A DNA stretch of 64,000 nt from Prunella strophiata. Taxonomy: Eukaryota > Chordata > Aves > Passeriformes > Prunellidae. The DNA lies in the NCBI GenBank assembly GCA_036583965.1, contig JAZBQD010000015.1, forward strand, positions 23,341,310-23,405,309, read 5' to 3'. Below are positions 14,101-25,650 of this stretch, one piece after another. The notes below the pieces were generated by a model. That model saw only the letters and a list, made by a program, of their open reading frames with translations, had not been told where the DNA came from and ran no database searches. The position numbers and the translations under genes were made by a program. The stretch's first letter is position 1, and every line of letters begins with the position of its first letter.

Positions 14101-16690
14101 AAAAACAATGCCTCTGACTTCTCACACTGCAGTTACGTTCAAGCCCTCGTGTGCTTTGCGACAGCAGTGCCCTCGTGGTTTGTCTCTTCTCGTGCCCTGT
14201 GTCTTGGGCAGGCACGAGACCTGCAGAAGTGTTCACCAGCAAAGAGTGCAAAAGGGCTGAACAGACCAGGACTGCACCAGCCTCCATCAGTCTGTGGGAT
14301 TGTTTTTGTCCCTGAGGACTCAGTTCATATATTTCAGTAATCAACCTGCTGTTATCCCTAAGTACCCAGAGGCTAAAAAGGCTGCATCTCTCCCCAGCTT
14401 TAAAAACTGTTAAGAGAGGGTTTCCCCCACAGAGAGAGTGAGAGAAGTTCATGAGTGCTGATGGCATTCCCTGAGGAGCAACAACGCCACATCCTGTGGA
14501 TGTGTAGTGCAGAATGGGACCTGGAGAGTTAATTGTCCCGTTGGAAAACCAGAGCAGGCTCAGAAGAGACAGTACAAAGGAAAGAACATGTGCAAGTTCC
14601 CCAAGAACAAGCACTTCATGCCATGTTGGGACAACTCTTCTGGATGGCTTTAGGGAAGAGATATATTGTGTGGTTCTGGAGAGACATGTTTTCTTTGTCT
14701 GTCCTAAATTTTATGAAGAGGATATGAAAGATGACATCTAGCAATTCCTAATCTAACAGTAACTACAACTAAACACAAAGGCTTTTCTGACTTTGGTTTA
14801 TTTCTTCTGTCTGCACTTTCTGCTGTGATATATGTTAAACATTTGGGTGAGACATTAGAGCCTGCAGTTCTGCTGCAATCACTATGGCCATAAATCTCTC
14901 CAGGCCTGCAGCGGACAGGTTTTGCTCTTTACTCAGCAGTGACAAATTACAGACAACTTGCAGAGAGCTGTGCAAACCTGAGGTCCATACTACTCCAACC
15001 ACCCACTCACCTTCATGGTTCCCAGAATGCTTCAAAAAACAGAGCAACTTCAGTTGAGTATGCCAACAGGAAAGGTATTTTTGCAAAGTACTGTCCATGC
15101 CACAAACCTTCCTGGACAGAGATGTAGTCACATTTTGTGCAGTAAGTATTACAAGCCCCTCTGTACAACCTACACAGAGGGATGTGGCACTCTGTGCTCT
15201 TTGGGATTATCACTCAGCAGCAGAGGCCCAGAGCCTGATGAGTAAGAGACAGGTGAGGTGAAGATGGAGGACCTGGGGTCAGTTTAGCTGCTGCCAAGCA
15301 CTGAAATACACATGAAGGAAAATCAGGGCATATTTTTGCTCAATTCTACACTTAGGTAGATCTCCATAATTTTCATGTACATTGATGAGTACCTATTACT
15401 TTGTGAAAAGCTCTTACCTTTTAAAACTTGAGAATGGCTCAGGAGGTCCCTGAAAACCATCATGAAAGACACAGGAATGCAATAAAGCCAAAGCAAGGAG
15501 ATTTCAATTGCAGTGTTAACAAGAGATGTTTTGCACATCAGTGTTCCCTTCAATAAAGGTACATTGTCAATTAAAGATCTGCTTGCCTGTAGCATGGAAA
15601 AAAATTATTCCCCCTGTGTAAAACCAAAGTTGTTCAGACTTTCTAGGATAAGAACTTGTCCTATTAGATTCAGGGACGAGGAGATTGTAAATATAAATGT
15701 AAACATAAAATGCAAATATGTAAATATAAAAAAAAAAAGCAGTAGGACCTCATTATATTTAATCCACAGTCTGGATAATTGGGAGCTGACTATAGGGTTT
15801 GTGTATACTTTATATAAAGTTGTGGTAGCCCTAGCAAATAGTTCTGTCACAGTTTCTTACTCTTCCTTTGCTAATGAAGAAGTATGTTGTTACAAGTTTC
15901 AACAGGTTGGATTTCTTGCCTTCTGGCAAAATTTCTTCTGCCAATCAGCTATGAGGCTATAAAAATTTAAGGAGCAGACCCTGGGTTTGTGGCATGTACA
16001 CTATATAGTCATTGTTCCTGTACACAGTGTCAACACTGTGTGACTTCGTGCAGACTTCGTGTGTTCTGATGCATCTTTGCCAACATCCAGCTGCAGTAAC
16101 ACTGAATTCATAGTTGGATGTCTTTTCAAGCCCTTGGTAGTAAAATATTGAAGCAGAAGTGAGAGAGAGATGGTTATGCAGTTCAGGAAACTGGGTGCAG
16201 TCACTTGGAGGCTGACAGAAAATAACAGGTTTGTTAATATTGGAAGTTTAAAATCAAAGAAACAAACAAAACCCCAGCAAAGCCCCTAGAATAATATTCC
16301 TACTTCTAAAACTTTCAAAATAGCATTCAGATACTTTATTCCAGAGAAATGTTTTGTCCAGCAGGGGGTTAAGTGTGCTTTGCAGACAGAGAACAAATAC
16401 ATAATACATTTACATAATTTCATGCATTAAATAAACTTAGGTAAATTTTAAATCATCATTAATTTTGATCACGTTTGAATTAAAAGCTCTCTGAGGCTAA
16501 ATGCCATGTATTATTTATTTTTGTTCCACTTTCCTGTTTTCATCATGCAAGAACCAAAAGTGTTTATTTTACTGGCAATATTAAAACAATCACATGATTT
16601 TGAGTAAGCCTTTTGAGACTGTTTGCAAGTTTTTCTCTTCTGCATGTCTGCTTTCCCCCAGCTGGGGGCTGGCTGTTGTATGGAAAGACC
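8147..16690. other. Intergenic DNA immediately upstream of GEM
   Basis: No supported gene. The open frames present (for example 11084-11590 and 14033-14614 on minus, 11301-11651 on plus) lack recognisable domains, exon partners and conserved motifs that I can see. Distal GEM regulatory elements could lie here, but I see nothing diagnostic. Confidence 0.55.
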
Positions 16691-16692
16691 AG

Positions 16693-16740
16693 CCACGTCA
16701 CGGAAAAGCCCTGTCTCTGATCAGATGGGCTTAATATAAA
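16693..16740 (+). promoter_or_regulatory. GEM: Putative GEM core promoter: CRE-like site plus TATA-like box
   Basis: CCACGTCA at 16693-16700 is the reverse complement of TGACGTGG, a CRE/ATF-type site. About 35 bases downstream, at 16732-16740, is the TATA-like TAATATAAA. A TATA box there predicts initiation near 16765-16770, just ahead of the GC-richer leader exon that ends at a consensus donor. GEM is known as an inducible, immediate-early type gene, and CREB-type control of human GEM has been reported; that fits, but use of these sites here is inferred. Confidence 0.5.
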
Positions 16741-16767
16741 CCAGGTTTGCTGAGAAAGAATTAAAGA

Positions 16768-16885
16768 GGCAGTCCCAGAGCAGGAGAGGATTTACTTCGG
16801 CAGAGCTGCTCCGTGTGTCACAGCCCGCCGAGAGAGAAGGGCAGGGGCAGCAAAGGAGCGGAGTGGCTGCGGGAGCCTGGCACAA
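16768..16885 (+). other. GEM: GEM exon 1, non-coding 5' leader
   Basis: The exon is bounded upstream by the predicted start about 30 bases after the TATA-like box, and downstream by the donor CACAA|GTAAGAG at 16886. It is richer in GC and CpG than its surroundings and contains no ATG, so translation would begin in exon 2. The 5' edge is an estimate. Human GEM also has a non-coding first exon. Confidence 0.55.
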
Positions 16886-18590
16886 GTAAGAGTGGATTTG
16901 GACCCAGTCTTTCCCTGGCGTGCTGCAGACCCAGGCAGCTAAATGCAGCGTGGGGCAGCAAAGCCAGTTTGAACTTGGAGCACAGTGTGTGACAGGGACT
17001 CGTTTGGCTTTTTGTAAATGAGGGATGACAATTTGTTAGAGGCTAAGTTGTGAAGTGTTTGTGTTTGTGATGGTTTTGTGAGTGACTGCTTGTTACAGGT
17101 TGTGAGTTACTCTGTCGTTTGACTGAATCAGATCTGGCTTTTTTCATTTGATCTTTTCAATGGGCATAGTGCAAGGAAAAAGTGCATTTTAGAATTCAAC
17201 CACAGTAAATATTTAATTTTGTTTGTGAAGAAGCCTTTGCTTAGTGCGTGATTTCTTCTTTAGATGTATTTCTTGCTGACAAAGTTCCTGTGACCAGGAC
17301 CATGTAAATGATCTCCTTTTGCCCCAAAGTACTGCACATCACAGAGAAAATATTGTGTATTCTGTAGTAAATTCAGGCAGTGCTTTTTCTGTATATTTGT
17401 CCTAGGTCCTGCTGGGAATTTATTCACAGAAGTTTTCAGACAGTTTCATATGAAGAAGGGTAGCAATTTGTACATGTTGCTTTACTGTTCTTTTTATTGT
17501 TCATCACCTATTATTGAGGTTTGAAAGTGGTTGGGTGAATTTTATGGACAATTATCCTATTTACTGATATGGAGGAGAGAGCTGAGAAACATCAGATATA
17601 GGGCAAAAAAGAAAAATGTCTAAATAATGGTCACTTTGGGAGCTGGAATGCATCAAAGTAACTTTCCTAAAAATGGTAGGTATTGGTCTGTGAGAATGAC
17701 CTCACTCTTCTCTGCCTCCAAGCAAGGCAAAATAGAGTTTGCTGAGGAAAATGTAATTAAGAGCTAAGCTTATGTAAGAAGAGTGAACCTATCTAATTAA
17801 TTGTGCGGTAATGAAGTTATTGATTTAATATCTATAAATTAATGAGCCTTTTCTCCCAGTTGTATCTCCTGTAGAAGCTATGACTTGTACTTCCTCAGAA
17901 AAGCTGTTGGATTGCACTACATCCTCCCTCTTACCAGCCAAAAAGTCACTGTCTGAGGCAGAATCATTCTTTGTTTACCTGGCCACAGACAAGACCCAAA
18001 TCCACCCCATCACAGCAAGACTTGCTTGCAGTGACTTTTTGTACCAGGGTTGTCTAAGAGTGCAGTGAACGATGCCTTATTGCTTTCCCAAGAGTTTCAG
18101 CTCTTAACTGAGACAGTGAGAAAGATGCTGTACACCCAGCTGCACTGGCAGCTGGAGGCAACTGAGACCAGAGTCCCTGTTTGTCCCCAGTGATGCCAAA
18201 AGGAGGTGAACAGTGCCTGTACCACAGGCAGTCTCTCAGCAGGGCTGTGTAGGACCAGTGTGGTGAGCACTGTCCCCTCCTTCTCCTCCTGGGACACAGC
18301 AATGCCTCCCTCTTTCCAGGACTGGGCTGCACCCAGCACAGCCCTGAGCTAGTAAAGGCTAAACAAGATAGGATTTAGCATGTGATGGTGGTATTATTCC
18401 TGGGAAACAAGCTCTGTCTCACTAGCTAATAACTAAAATATTTCTTTGTGCACCACCAAGTACGCTAGAGTGCAGAAAGGTTAATTTTTCTTTTCTCACA
18501 GAGGAGAATGATGTGGCCCCTTGAAACTAGTAAGAGAGCATTTCTGAATATTTTGTGGGTAACATTTGTGATTTCCCTATTTTTCACTAG
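16886..18590 (+). other. GEM: GEM intron 1
   Basis: GTAAGAG donor at 16886 and TTTTCACTAG acceptor ending at 18590. Small open frames on both strands around 17880-18340 are unsupported. Nothing else is recognised. Confidence 0.55.
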
Positions 18591-18933
18591 GGGTTAGCAA
18601 TGACTCTCAACAATGTTACCATGCGTCGCACCCACAACAGCAGTCTGCACCAGCAGCAGCAGCGCTGGAGCATCCCTGCTGATGGAAAGAACCTGCTGGT
18701 CCAGAAAGACTCCAACGAGTCCAACCCACAGAAACGCTACACCATCAGTCCTGATGAATATTACAGGAGGAGCTGGTCCTCGGAGTCATCCGACTCCGTC
18801 ATCTCCTCCGAGTCTGGCAGCAGCTGCTACCGCGTGGTGCTGATCGGGGAGCACGGCGTGGGGAAGTCCTCGCTGGCCAACATCTTTGCAGGGGTGCACG
18901 ACAGCATTGACAGTGACTGTGAGGTGCTGGGAG
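18591..18933 (+). CDS. GEM: GEM exon 2 (start codon, N-terminus, P-loop)
   Basis: Acceptor CACTAG ends at 18590; ATG at 18600-18602; donor GGAG|GTAGGT at 18934. It encodes residues 1-111 plus one base of codon 112, including the serine-rich N-terminal extension and the G1 loop. Nine bases of 5' UTR precede the ATG. Confidence 0.96.
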
Positions 18934-21900
18934 GTAGGTAGTTATGTCCTGGGGTGTTGGTGTTTGCTTGCAGTCAGCTCTGCCCGTAGTAATTGGCACA
19001 GAAAAAGAGAGGCTGTTTAATGTAAACCAGAAGTAACAAATTTTTGGGCGTGATCATCAAAACTGATTGAACTCAAGCACCTCTTTTAAGAAAAGAAGAA
19101 AGCAAAATAAGATGAGTAAGGTACTCTCCAACAATGTTTGAAAGCCACTGAAAGAGAGTAATTGATTCCCATGCTAATTAATTCCAAAATACCAGTTGGA
19201 AACTGCCCCATTCCTACCTGTGGTGATGCTACACAAGAGTCTGCTTCACCTTTCATGCTGGTCCAACATTTGTGTTACCACTGGCATCACAGGGCTGACT
19301 TCCAGCTTTCCTTGTGGGAGAGAAAACAACAAAAGGTCCTCGTGATTTACAAGAATTAAATACTTTAAAATCATATATAAAGAAAAAGTCACTTCCAAAA
19401 TATTTGCCATTAGAAGTCATCTCAGCCTATCTGTATAAACACATTGCCTTCGTACAGGTTGTATGGACTTTGAGTAAAATATATAAAATTTTGAGTAAAA
19501 ACCTTGTTTAATGTTATTTGCACACTATGGGCTCCTCCAGGAGGAAAAAAGATAAACATCCTTCAACAGAGTAGGAAAGCTCCTGTTGCCCATTGGGGGA
19601 AAGACACAAGCTGTAGAGTTCTCTGTGATGCTCCCCCCTTGCTTTCCTCCCTTGCTTTGTTTAGGATTGCAAAGTGTTCTTTAATCCCAAAGATCAGACC
19701 GTGCAGAAGGTGAAGCTGTAGCACCAAGTCCTGAGCTATTCTGTGTGCAAGGTGTTGATGTGGAAGGGTTGTGCTGCCACAGAAATCTGCTGTGTCTCCA
19801 AGGACGTGGTCACTGCTGCTTTCAGGGGACGTGCAGTTTGCTGCTGGTTTTGTTTGTCACTGTGCAGGGCTTTCTTTGTCTCTTCCTTTTGTCTCCTGCC
19901 TGTATTCCCTTGGTGTAATGGTGCCAGAGAATTTCTGGGCTTGTCTTCCAGCCTTCAGTGGGGCATAGGCAGGAGAGCTTCTTTTTTGTGTGTTTAACTC
20001 TCCAGTTAGGGGAAGTTTTGCCCAGGATTTAAAAAAGCCCAGTATCAGGAAGGTTGGACTCACATTTTCCTTACTTGCTGTCTCAGACTGGGGACACAGA
20101 GATTTGTGCTTTTGGGGGATTTGAAATTCACTGATTTAGGTGTGCTCTGCCTTCAGCTTCTGCCATCAACTTTTTCCATAGTTCTACCAGCTCCTCAGCC
20201 TGGAGTACCTCTGATAAAAGTTTTCCTAATGCTAAATGACTGAAGTAGAGTAGGATCCTTGGACAAGCCTCAGGAAGTGCAGGTGTTTTGCTTTGCACAC
20301 CCTGTCAGGCAGTTTTCTATTCCCTCAAGTGAAGCTGTGTGGTTTCCTCTTTCCATTGCACTCCCAGCAGCATTGCTTGGAGTATAGCAGGGACAGATTT
20401 CCAAGGCCAGCTCTGAAGAGATAATTGGAAGTCTTGCTGTTGTTATCTCTCTCCTTTTTATTGTCAGCTTCGAAAACAGCATGAAATGAACTAAGTGCTC
20501 ACTTTCAGTGTGTTTCATAGTCTATGGAAGTTCCTTAGGACTGACCAAGGTGCAAATGAGTGCTGAATATGGCTATTTAAGCATAGTGTTTTCAAGGAGT
20601 GTCATCATGCATTTGTAGCTTCTCTATATGTAATGCAGTGCAGAAGGAGTCTTCTGGATTTTGTCCTCTGGTGTGCATGGAGCTTGTTCTCACACAGATG
20701 CTCAGTCACTTGAAGGAACTATTTACTTTAGCTTTACAAACTGGAACTTTAGCTTACACACTGGAAATTTAATTACATGAGAGGATCGTTTCAGGGTAGC
20801 CAGCTTACAAAGGAGCACAGCTGCTTTTATGGAGAGGCTTTGCTACTGACTGTAAGATGAAGCTAACTCATGAACACAAGCCTCATACTCTTGGGACCTC
20901 AAAGGGAAACAACTCCTAGTGATTAGCTCTGTCTTTTTTAGTCTTGACATTTTAAGCATCGGCTTTTGACTTTATTTTAAATGTGTAATATTTTTGGCTT
21001 ATTCTTTTACTGGGATGTAGATCCCTAGCTCAGAGGAAAGGCTCTAATTACAATTTAGGAGAAAGTTCACTTCATCAGTGCACAGCAGAAGTCTTATGAG
21101 GCACAGGTTAGACACAGCCCTATCTACAAATGGGACAGATCCTTTAAATGCTGCAGTACCTTAAGACTGGCTTTTTTTTCCCACTGGCCACTAGTGTGAG
21201 ATTAGAAATGGGTCCAAACCTCTCACTGCTCATCCTAATGTCCCCAGCTTTGGGGAAAAGAAGAAAGACTGGTATTTGAAGCAGATTTCACAGCAGGGGT
21301 TGATAAAAATTCAGAGTGGCAACAGCTCCCTTACATCTAGGCAGAATTCTGACACATGGCATTTATAATCTAGGTATGAATTTTTATGGCTGCAGTACGA
21401 AATAACTGACCTGTGCTTTTTTCATTTTTCTGCTATTTGACATCAAAGGTGATGTGGGAAACTGTGTAATGGGAGAGAGTGTGCAGCAGAAGTCTCAGTC
21501 TCTCTCAAACTCAACAGCTGTTGTCTCACAACACCCTGTCCTCCTCCCTTGGTAGGCTGCTTGCTGTATTGCTCTCAGCTGCAGTGACTGTTCACCCGTA
21601 AACTGTCCATGCTAAAGCGAAAGCAAATATTTTCCATTACTCAGCCTTGCTGGACTCTGCTGCTCCCATGGGGCAAATGTTCAGCCTTTGGTTATTTCTT
21701 CCACTGGTTCTATTTTCTCTCTCCCACATAAGATAAAGAGACTATCAGCCAAAAGAACGAACATTTTGTTTCCTGATCTTTCATTTATCATGGAAAGTAA
21801 GGCAACCAATAATGAACAGAGTGCAGATTCAGTGGGGATGGAAATGAGGAAAGAACTGGATGTGAGCCGGCCTAAAATTTGGCTCAATAGCTCTGTGAAC

Positions 21901-24659
21901 AAATCCCCCACATTCAACAACTTGGATTTTTTAATGTCATATGATGACACAAAATAATATATCACCAACCTTTCTGCTTTTCTTTCCAGAAGACACGTAT
22001 GAGAGAACTCTGATGGTGGATGGGGAAAGCGCGACTGTTATACTGCTCGACATGTGGGATAATAAGGTACTTTAATTTGTTCCAGTCAAATGCTGACAGA
22101 AAAGTGTATATGAATAACTGCTAATATAAAAAGCAAGTTTCCTTTGGGAAAGAAAATAGGTGTTTCCATACAGCAGAATCAGGGAAGATATAGGATTAGC
22201 CCTACCCCACATCAAGGGCAAGCATACCTAATGGCTCTGCAGTGTGAGCCTGAGAAATGCAAGTCTTCATTTTTTTTATAATAAAACATTCAAGCTTTCT
22301 TTCCAGACCATTTTAATTCCAGCCTAAAGCCAGCACAATAAATTATCTGGGGGCAAGTTTTTGCCCTCCTTTGTGGTGAAATATTCATATCATCACCACA
22401 TTGGAATTACTTGTAGTATAACTGTGATTCAAACCATACCCATTACAGTTTACAGCAGGAATGCATTTGGATTCTCTAATGTTTTACTTTCTAAGTAAAA
22501 TCTGCTCTGGGCATAACGATGTCTGACCATTTAATTTGAACAGAGGGAGGGAGAATGGATTCGAGAGCACTGCATGCAAGTGGGAGACGCCTACCTGATC
22601 GTCTACTCCATCACCGACCGCGCGAGCTTCGAGAAGGCCTCTGAGCTCCGGATACAGCTCCGCAGGGCACGCCAGAAAGAAGACATCCCCATTATTTTGG
22701 TTGGCAACAAAAGTGACCTTGTCAGGTGCCGTGAAGTTTCGGTGGCAGGTAAGGAAATTATGAGCACAAACCCGAGATAAACATTAAAAGTCATCTAGTA
22801 GCTTTTGGACAAACCGCAGCGCTCTGGCTGAGGGAGTACATTGTGATCAGGACTAGGCAATAAAAGAGTAATAAAATAAAAGAGGACTGGAACAGAGGGC
22901 AGAGGACTGGGAAGGGTCTGCCAGGTCCTTAAGCGTTCCTTGGTAATACTGTTATATGTCAGATAATCCCTTTTCTATATTTATTAAGTATCATCATAAA
23001 TGGGATTTCTTCCCTTCCAGCTCCTAGTGCAAGACCACTGCAATATGTGATTTCTCTGGTAGCTGGAAAACCCTTTGTATTCCCAATGCATGTTTATGCA
23101 TAACAAGTTTAGCCCCCTTTATTCTGCTGCCAAAAATTCTCTTCTTTATAACCAGTTCTCTGTCCTCCCTGGCAAATTAAAATTCCCTCTCAATCTTTGT
23201 TTTGCTAGTCTGGGCAGGAACTGTGCAGCCTTTCAGAAGAGGCCTCCTTACTGCCTTGCTTTGGGATGCTAAATCAGCCTTCCCTTGGCTGCACACAAAT
23301 GAATAACCACTAAGCCCATAAATAGGAATGGAGAGACTGTTGGGAACACTGCTGCTCTCAACATCTGCAGTCAGTAAAATAACTTATTGGAGAGTCTTCC
23401 TTGAGGCTGAGGTGACACACTGTAATACACAGCCATGCATTTGATGTTCTCATCTTGGCCTATCAGAAACATGGGTTCTTCTCCTCAGCATTCTCTTCTC
23501 TCTGTAGCTGTTCTGTTCTTCTGTTTCCCAGTTGAGCTAGACTGTTTTCCTTGCTCTGTGGATGTGCACAGCTCCTCTGCCTCCTGTCACAGCTGCCCCA
23601 AGGGAAGAGCTTGAACTGAGGGGTTCATAGGGAGTCCAGGGTTGCCTTCTTATTCCTCTTTGCCCAGCTTGAAAGTTCTTTAGAAAGATGGCAGGTGAAT
23701 CCATGTCACTTTAATGGCCCTGGCAATGAATTCTCAGCTAGCCAGAAATTGGCTTGTGTGAAAGACAGCTGTCACGTTTAGCTGAGGCTCATGTAATTGA
23801 GAGTAAGAACTATGATTTCAGATGTACCCTAAAGCCATAGACACCCTTTATTAATGGCTTTGTACATGTGTCTGTTCTCACTGAAATTGCCACAGTTCCA
23901 GGGCTGTGGTTTACACCCATGGCCCATGAAGGAGGAAAGTGCTCTGCCTCCAGTGCTGTGCTGTATGCTGTATGAGAGTGCCATCATCACCCTTCAGTGC
24001 AGCTTGAGGGGAGTTGCACTTGCAGATGGCCAGGTGGTGTTGAGGCATTGCTGGCCTCCCAGCCTTCAGGGTCTCCGTGTCTCAAGTCCATCATTCTGTG
24101 CTCCCTTCACAGCCAGCAGCATGGGCTGGGCTTTACTGGGAGGGGATTTAGCCCCCCATACACCCCCCACTCCCTCTGGGGAGCAGCTGTGACACAAGGC
24201 AGATGGATCCTGGGCTAGCAGGCAGCACCAGGTGATTAAAGACTTATCTGTGTCTATATCAGGCCTGAGGAATTCCCTGGTGGCTCTGACTCCCCCGCAC
24301 ATGGCAGCTTGTCCCTGCTCCCCCCTGCCACTCCCCGGGCCTTGTGACCCCAGGTAATGAGCCCACCTTGTGGTTTTGCAGAGGGGCGAGCCTGCGCTGT
24401 CGTGTTTGACTGCAAGTTCATTGAGACCTCGGCAGCTGTGCAGCACAACGTGAGAGAGCTCTTCGAGGGCATCGTGCGGCAGGTCCGGCTCCGCAGGGAC
24501 AGCAAGGAAAAGAACGAGAAGCGACTGGCGCTGCAGAAACGGAGAGAGAGCATCCCCAAGAAAGCCAGGCGGTTTTGGGGCAAAATAGTTGCCAAGAACA
24601 ACAAGAACATGGCCTTCAAACTCAAGTCCAAGTCTTGCCATGACCTATCAGTACTTTAA
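18600..24659 (+). CDS. GEM: GEM, RGK-family GTP-binding protein (spliced, 4 coding exons)
   Basis: Joining 18600-18933, 21990-22066, 22544-22748 and 24382-24659 gives 894 nt, or 297 residues plus stop; human GEM has 296 and aligns throughout. GEM is a cytosolic, membrane-associated RGK GTPase known to bind the beta subunits of voltage-gated calcium channels and lower their surface activity, and to restrain Rho kinase. Visible motifs: RWSIP around Ser24 (N-terminal 14-3-3 site in the family); P-loop GEHGVGKSS at 83-91; the RGK-type G3 motif DMWD at 132-135 in place of canonical DxxG; NKSD at 192-195 (guanine specificity); ETSA at 220-223; a basic calmodulin-binding region near RRFWGKIVAKNNK; and the conserved RGK end SKSCHDLSVL without a prenylation CAAX box. 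The start ATG has G at -3 and matches the human N-terminus (MTLNNVTM). All splice phases agree and no lesion is present. Its closest relatives are RRAD, REM1 and REM2; the N-terminus and C-terminus point to GEM. Confidence 0.97.
18934..21989 (+). other. GEM: GEM intron 2
   Basis: About 3.06 kb, phase 1, from GTAGGT to TCTTTCCAG. No embedded gene or clear repeat is recognised. The open frame at 21688-21957 matches nothing I know. Confidence 0.8.
21990..22066 (+). CDS. GEM: GEM exon 3 (G2/G3 region)
   Basis: 77 nt between TTTCCAG and AATAAG|GTACTT. It encodes residues 112-137, containing TYERTLMVDGE and the DMWD G3 motif. Human has DMWE, so Asp replaces Glu conservatively. It ends in phase 0. 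Confidence 0.95.
22067..22543 (+). other. GEM: GEM intron 3
   Basis: 477 bp, phase 0, donor GTACTT and acceptor TTTGAACAG. An alternative AG two bases further on (CAGAG) would break the frame, so the first AG is used. Nothing else is seen. Confidence 0.85.
22544..22748 (+). CDS. GEM: GEM exon 4 (NKSD guanine-specificity motif)
   Basis: 205 nt encoding residues 138-205 plus one base. It contains YLIVYSITDRASFEKASELR and ILVGNKSDLVRCREVSV, almost identical to human. Donor GGCAG|GTAAGG at 22749. Confidence 0.97.
22749..24381 (+). other. GEM: GEM intron 4
   Basis: About 1.63 kb, phase 1, GTAAGG to GGTTTTGCAG. The long minus-strand open frames around 24066-24641 run across the exon 5 boundary and are shadows of GEM coding sequence. 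Nothing else is recognised. Confidence 0.8.
24382..24659 (+). CDS. GEM: GEM exon 5 (C-terminus and stop)
   Basis: 278 nt of coding sequence ending in TAA at 24657-24659. It encodes residue 206 (split codon) to 297: the ETSA G5 motif, the basic C-terminal extension and the RGK signature SKSCHDLSVL, whose Ser290 corresponds to the known human 14-3-3 / phosphorylation site Ser289. Confidence 0.97.
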
Positions 24660-25650
24660 GGACGCTGGACTCTGCCAGAGCTTGTGGCATTTTGCGGACA
24701 TTATCTGACTTTGTCATAGGACAATCAATCAATCTATATTAGATTGGGCTATCAGTGACTTAGGTTCACAGTTGTGATTGTGATGATATGTGCTGGCATA
24801 AGAACAGCACAGTGCATGGAAATAGCTCTTCCTTTTTTTTCTTTTTTCTTTTTTTTTTTTTTTCCTTTTTTTTTTGTCAGTAGTTTTAAAAGAGAAGTCT
24901 AGACCAGAATGACCCAAAGTTATGCTGGGAACTGTTCTGGAATACACCTGTTCTTTCTCCTCTCACCTTTGGATAATAGTGTAAGAACCTCAAATGCCAT
25001 AACTTGGGAAGTGAATACTACTGTCTTTACTCTTTCTCCTTGTTATTAATATTTCTTTTTTAAAACTGTGTAAAGAATTGAGGAACTGACTGGAGATTGG
25101 TCCCTTGTCAGTTGGCTGGTCAGGCTTGAGCACCTACAACTGAAAAAAAAAAAAGTATTTTCATAGAATAACCACAAGGACACCTGTTTGGTATTTTTTC
25201 TTTATTTCGAGGATTAGTTTCAGTGAGTTTACACATCTCTTACTTTGAAAATATTTAAAGGAAAAATCCTACAGTCAGACAAATTTTCCTCTCATGTTTT
25301 CATATTATGGGACTGTTTAAAAATAATAGTAAAATTAAAATTAAAGTGCAAGTTGTATCAAAGTGCATCAAGTGCAGGATGCCAAACCTTTAAAAATCAC
25401 CTGAGCTTTTTTATGCCACCACATGGACTTCTTGTATCCATCCTTGGCCTTTCTCTATGCCAGAGCTATGCTGTATTTATTGTTGTGCAAAATAACAAGC
25501 ATTTTAATGTCAAGGGGAAATGTATTTATTACCAATTTTCTTAAGATAATAATTTTATTACTGTTTTCTATCTAATATCTTTTTTCAGATATGCAAGTTT
25601 TTACTTACATGCCTTGTAATAAAATAAATAAAATATATGACTGCCTTTGA
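24660..25650 (+). other. GEM: GEM 3' untranslated region
   Basis: The roughly 1-kb AT-rich stretch after the stop has a T-rich tract at 24832-24875, two ATTTA pentamers within TGTATTTATT-like contexts (25475-25479 and 25524-25528), and overlapping AATAAA signals at its end. Such AU-rich elements are typical of short-lived immediate-early mRNAs and fit GEM. The exact cleavage site is inferred to lie 10-30 bases after the signals. Confidence 0.75.
25618..25632 (+). terminator. GEM: GEM polyadenylation signals (three overlapping AATAAA)
   Basis: AATAAA occurs at 25618-25623, 25623-25628 and 25627-25632, about 960 bases after the GEM stop codon and in the gene's orientation. No equally good signal lies closer to the stop, so this is the likely mRNA end. 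Confidence 0.75.

Noticed and set aside
24066..24641. Minus-strand 191-codon and 125-codon open frames
   Set aside because: They are antisense shadows of GEM exon 5 and its flanking intron.
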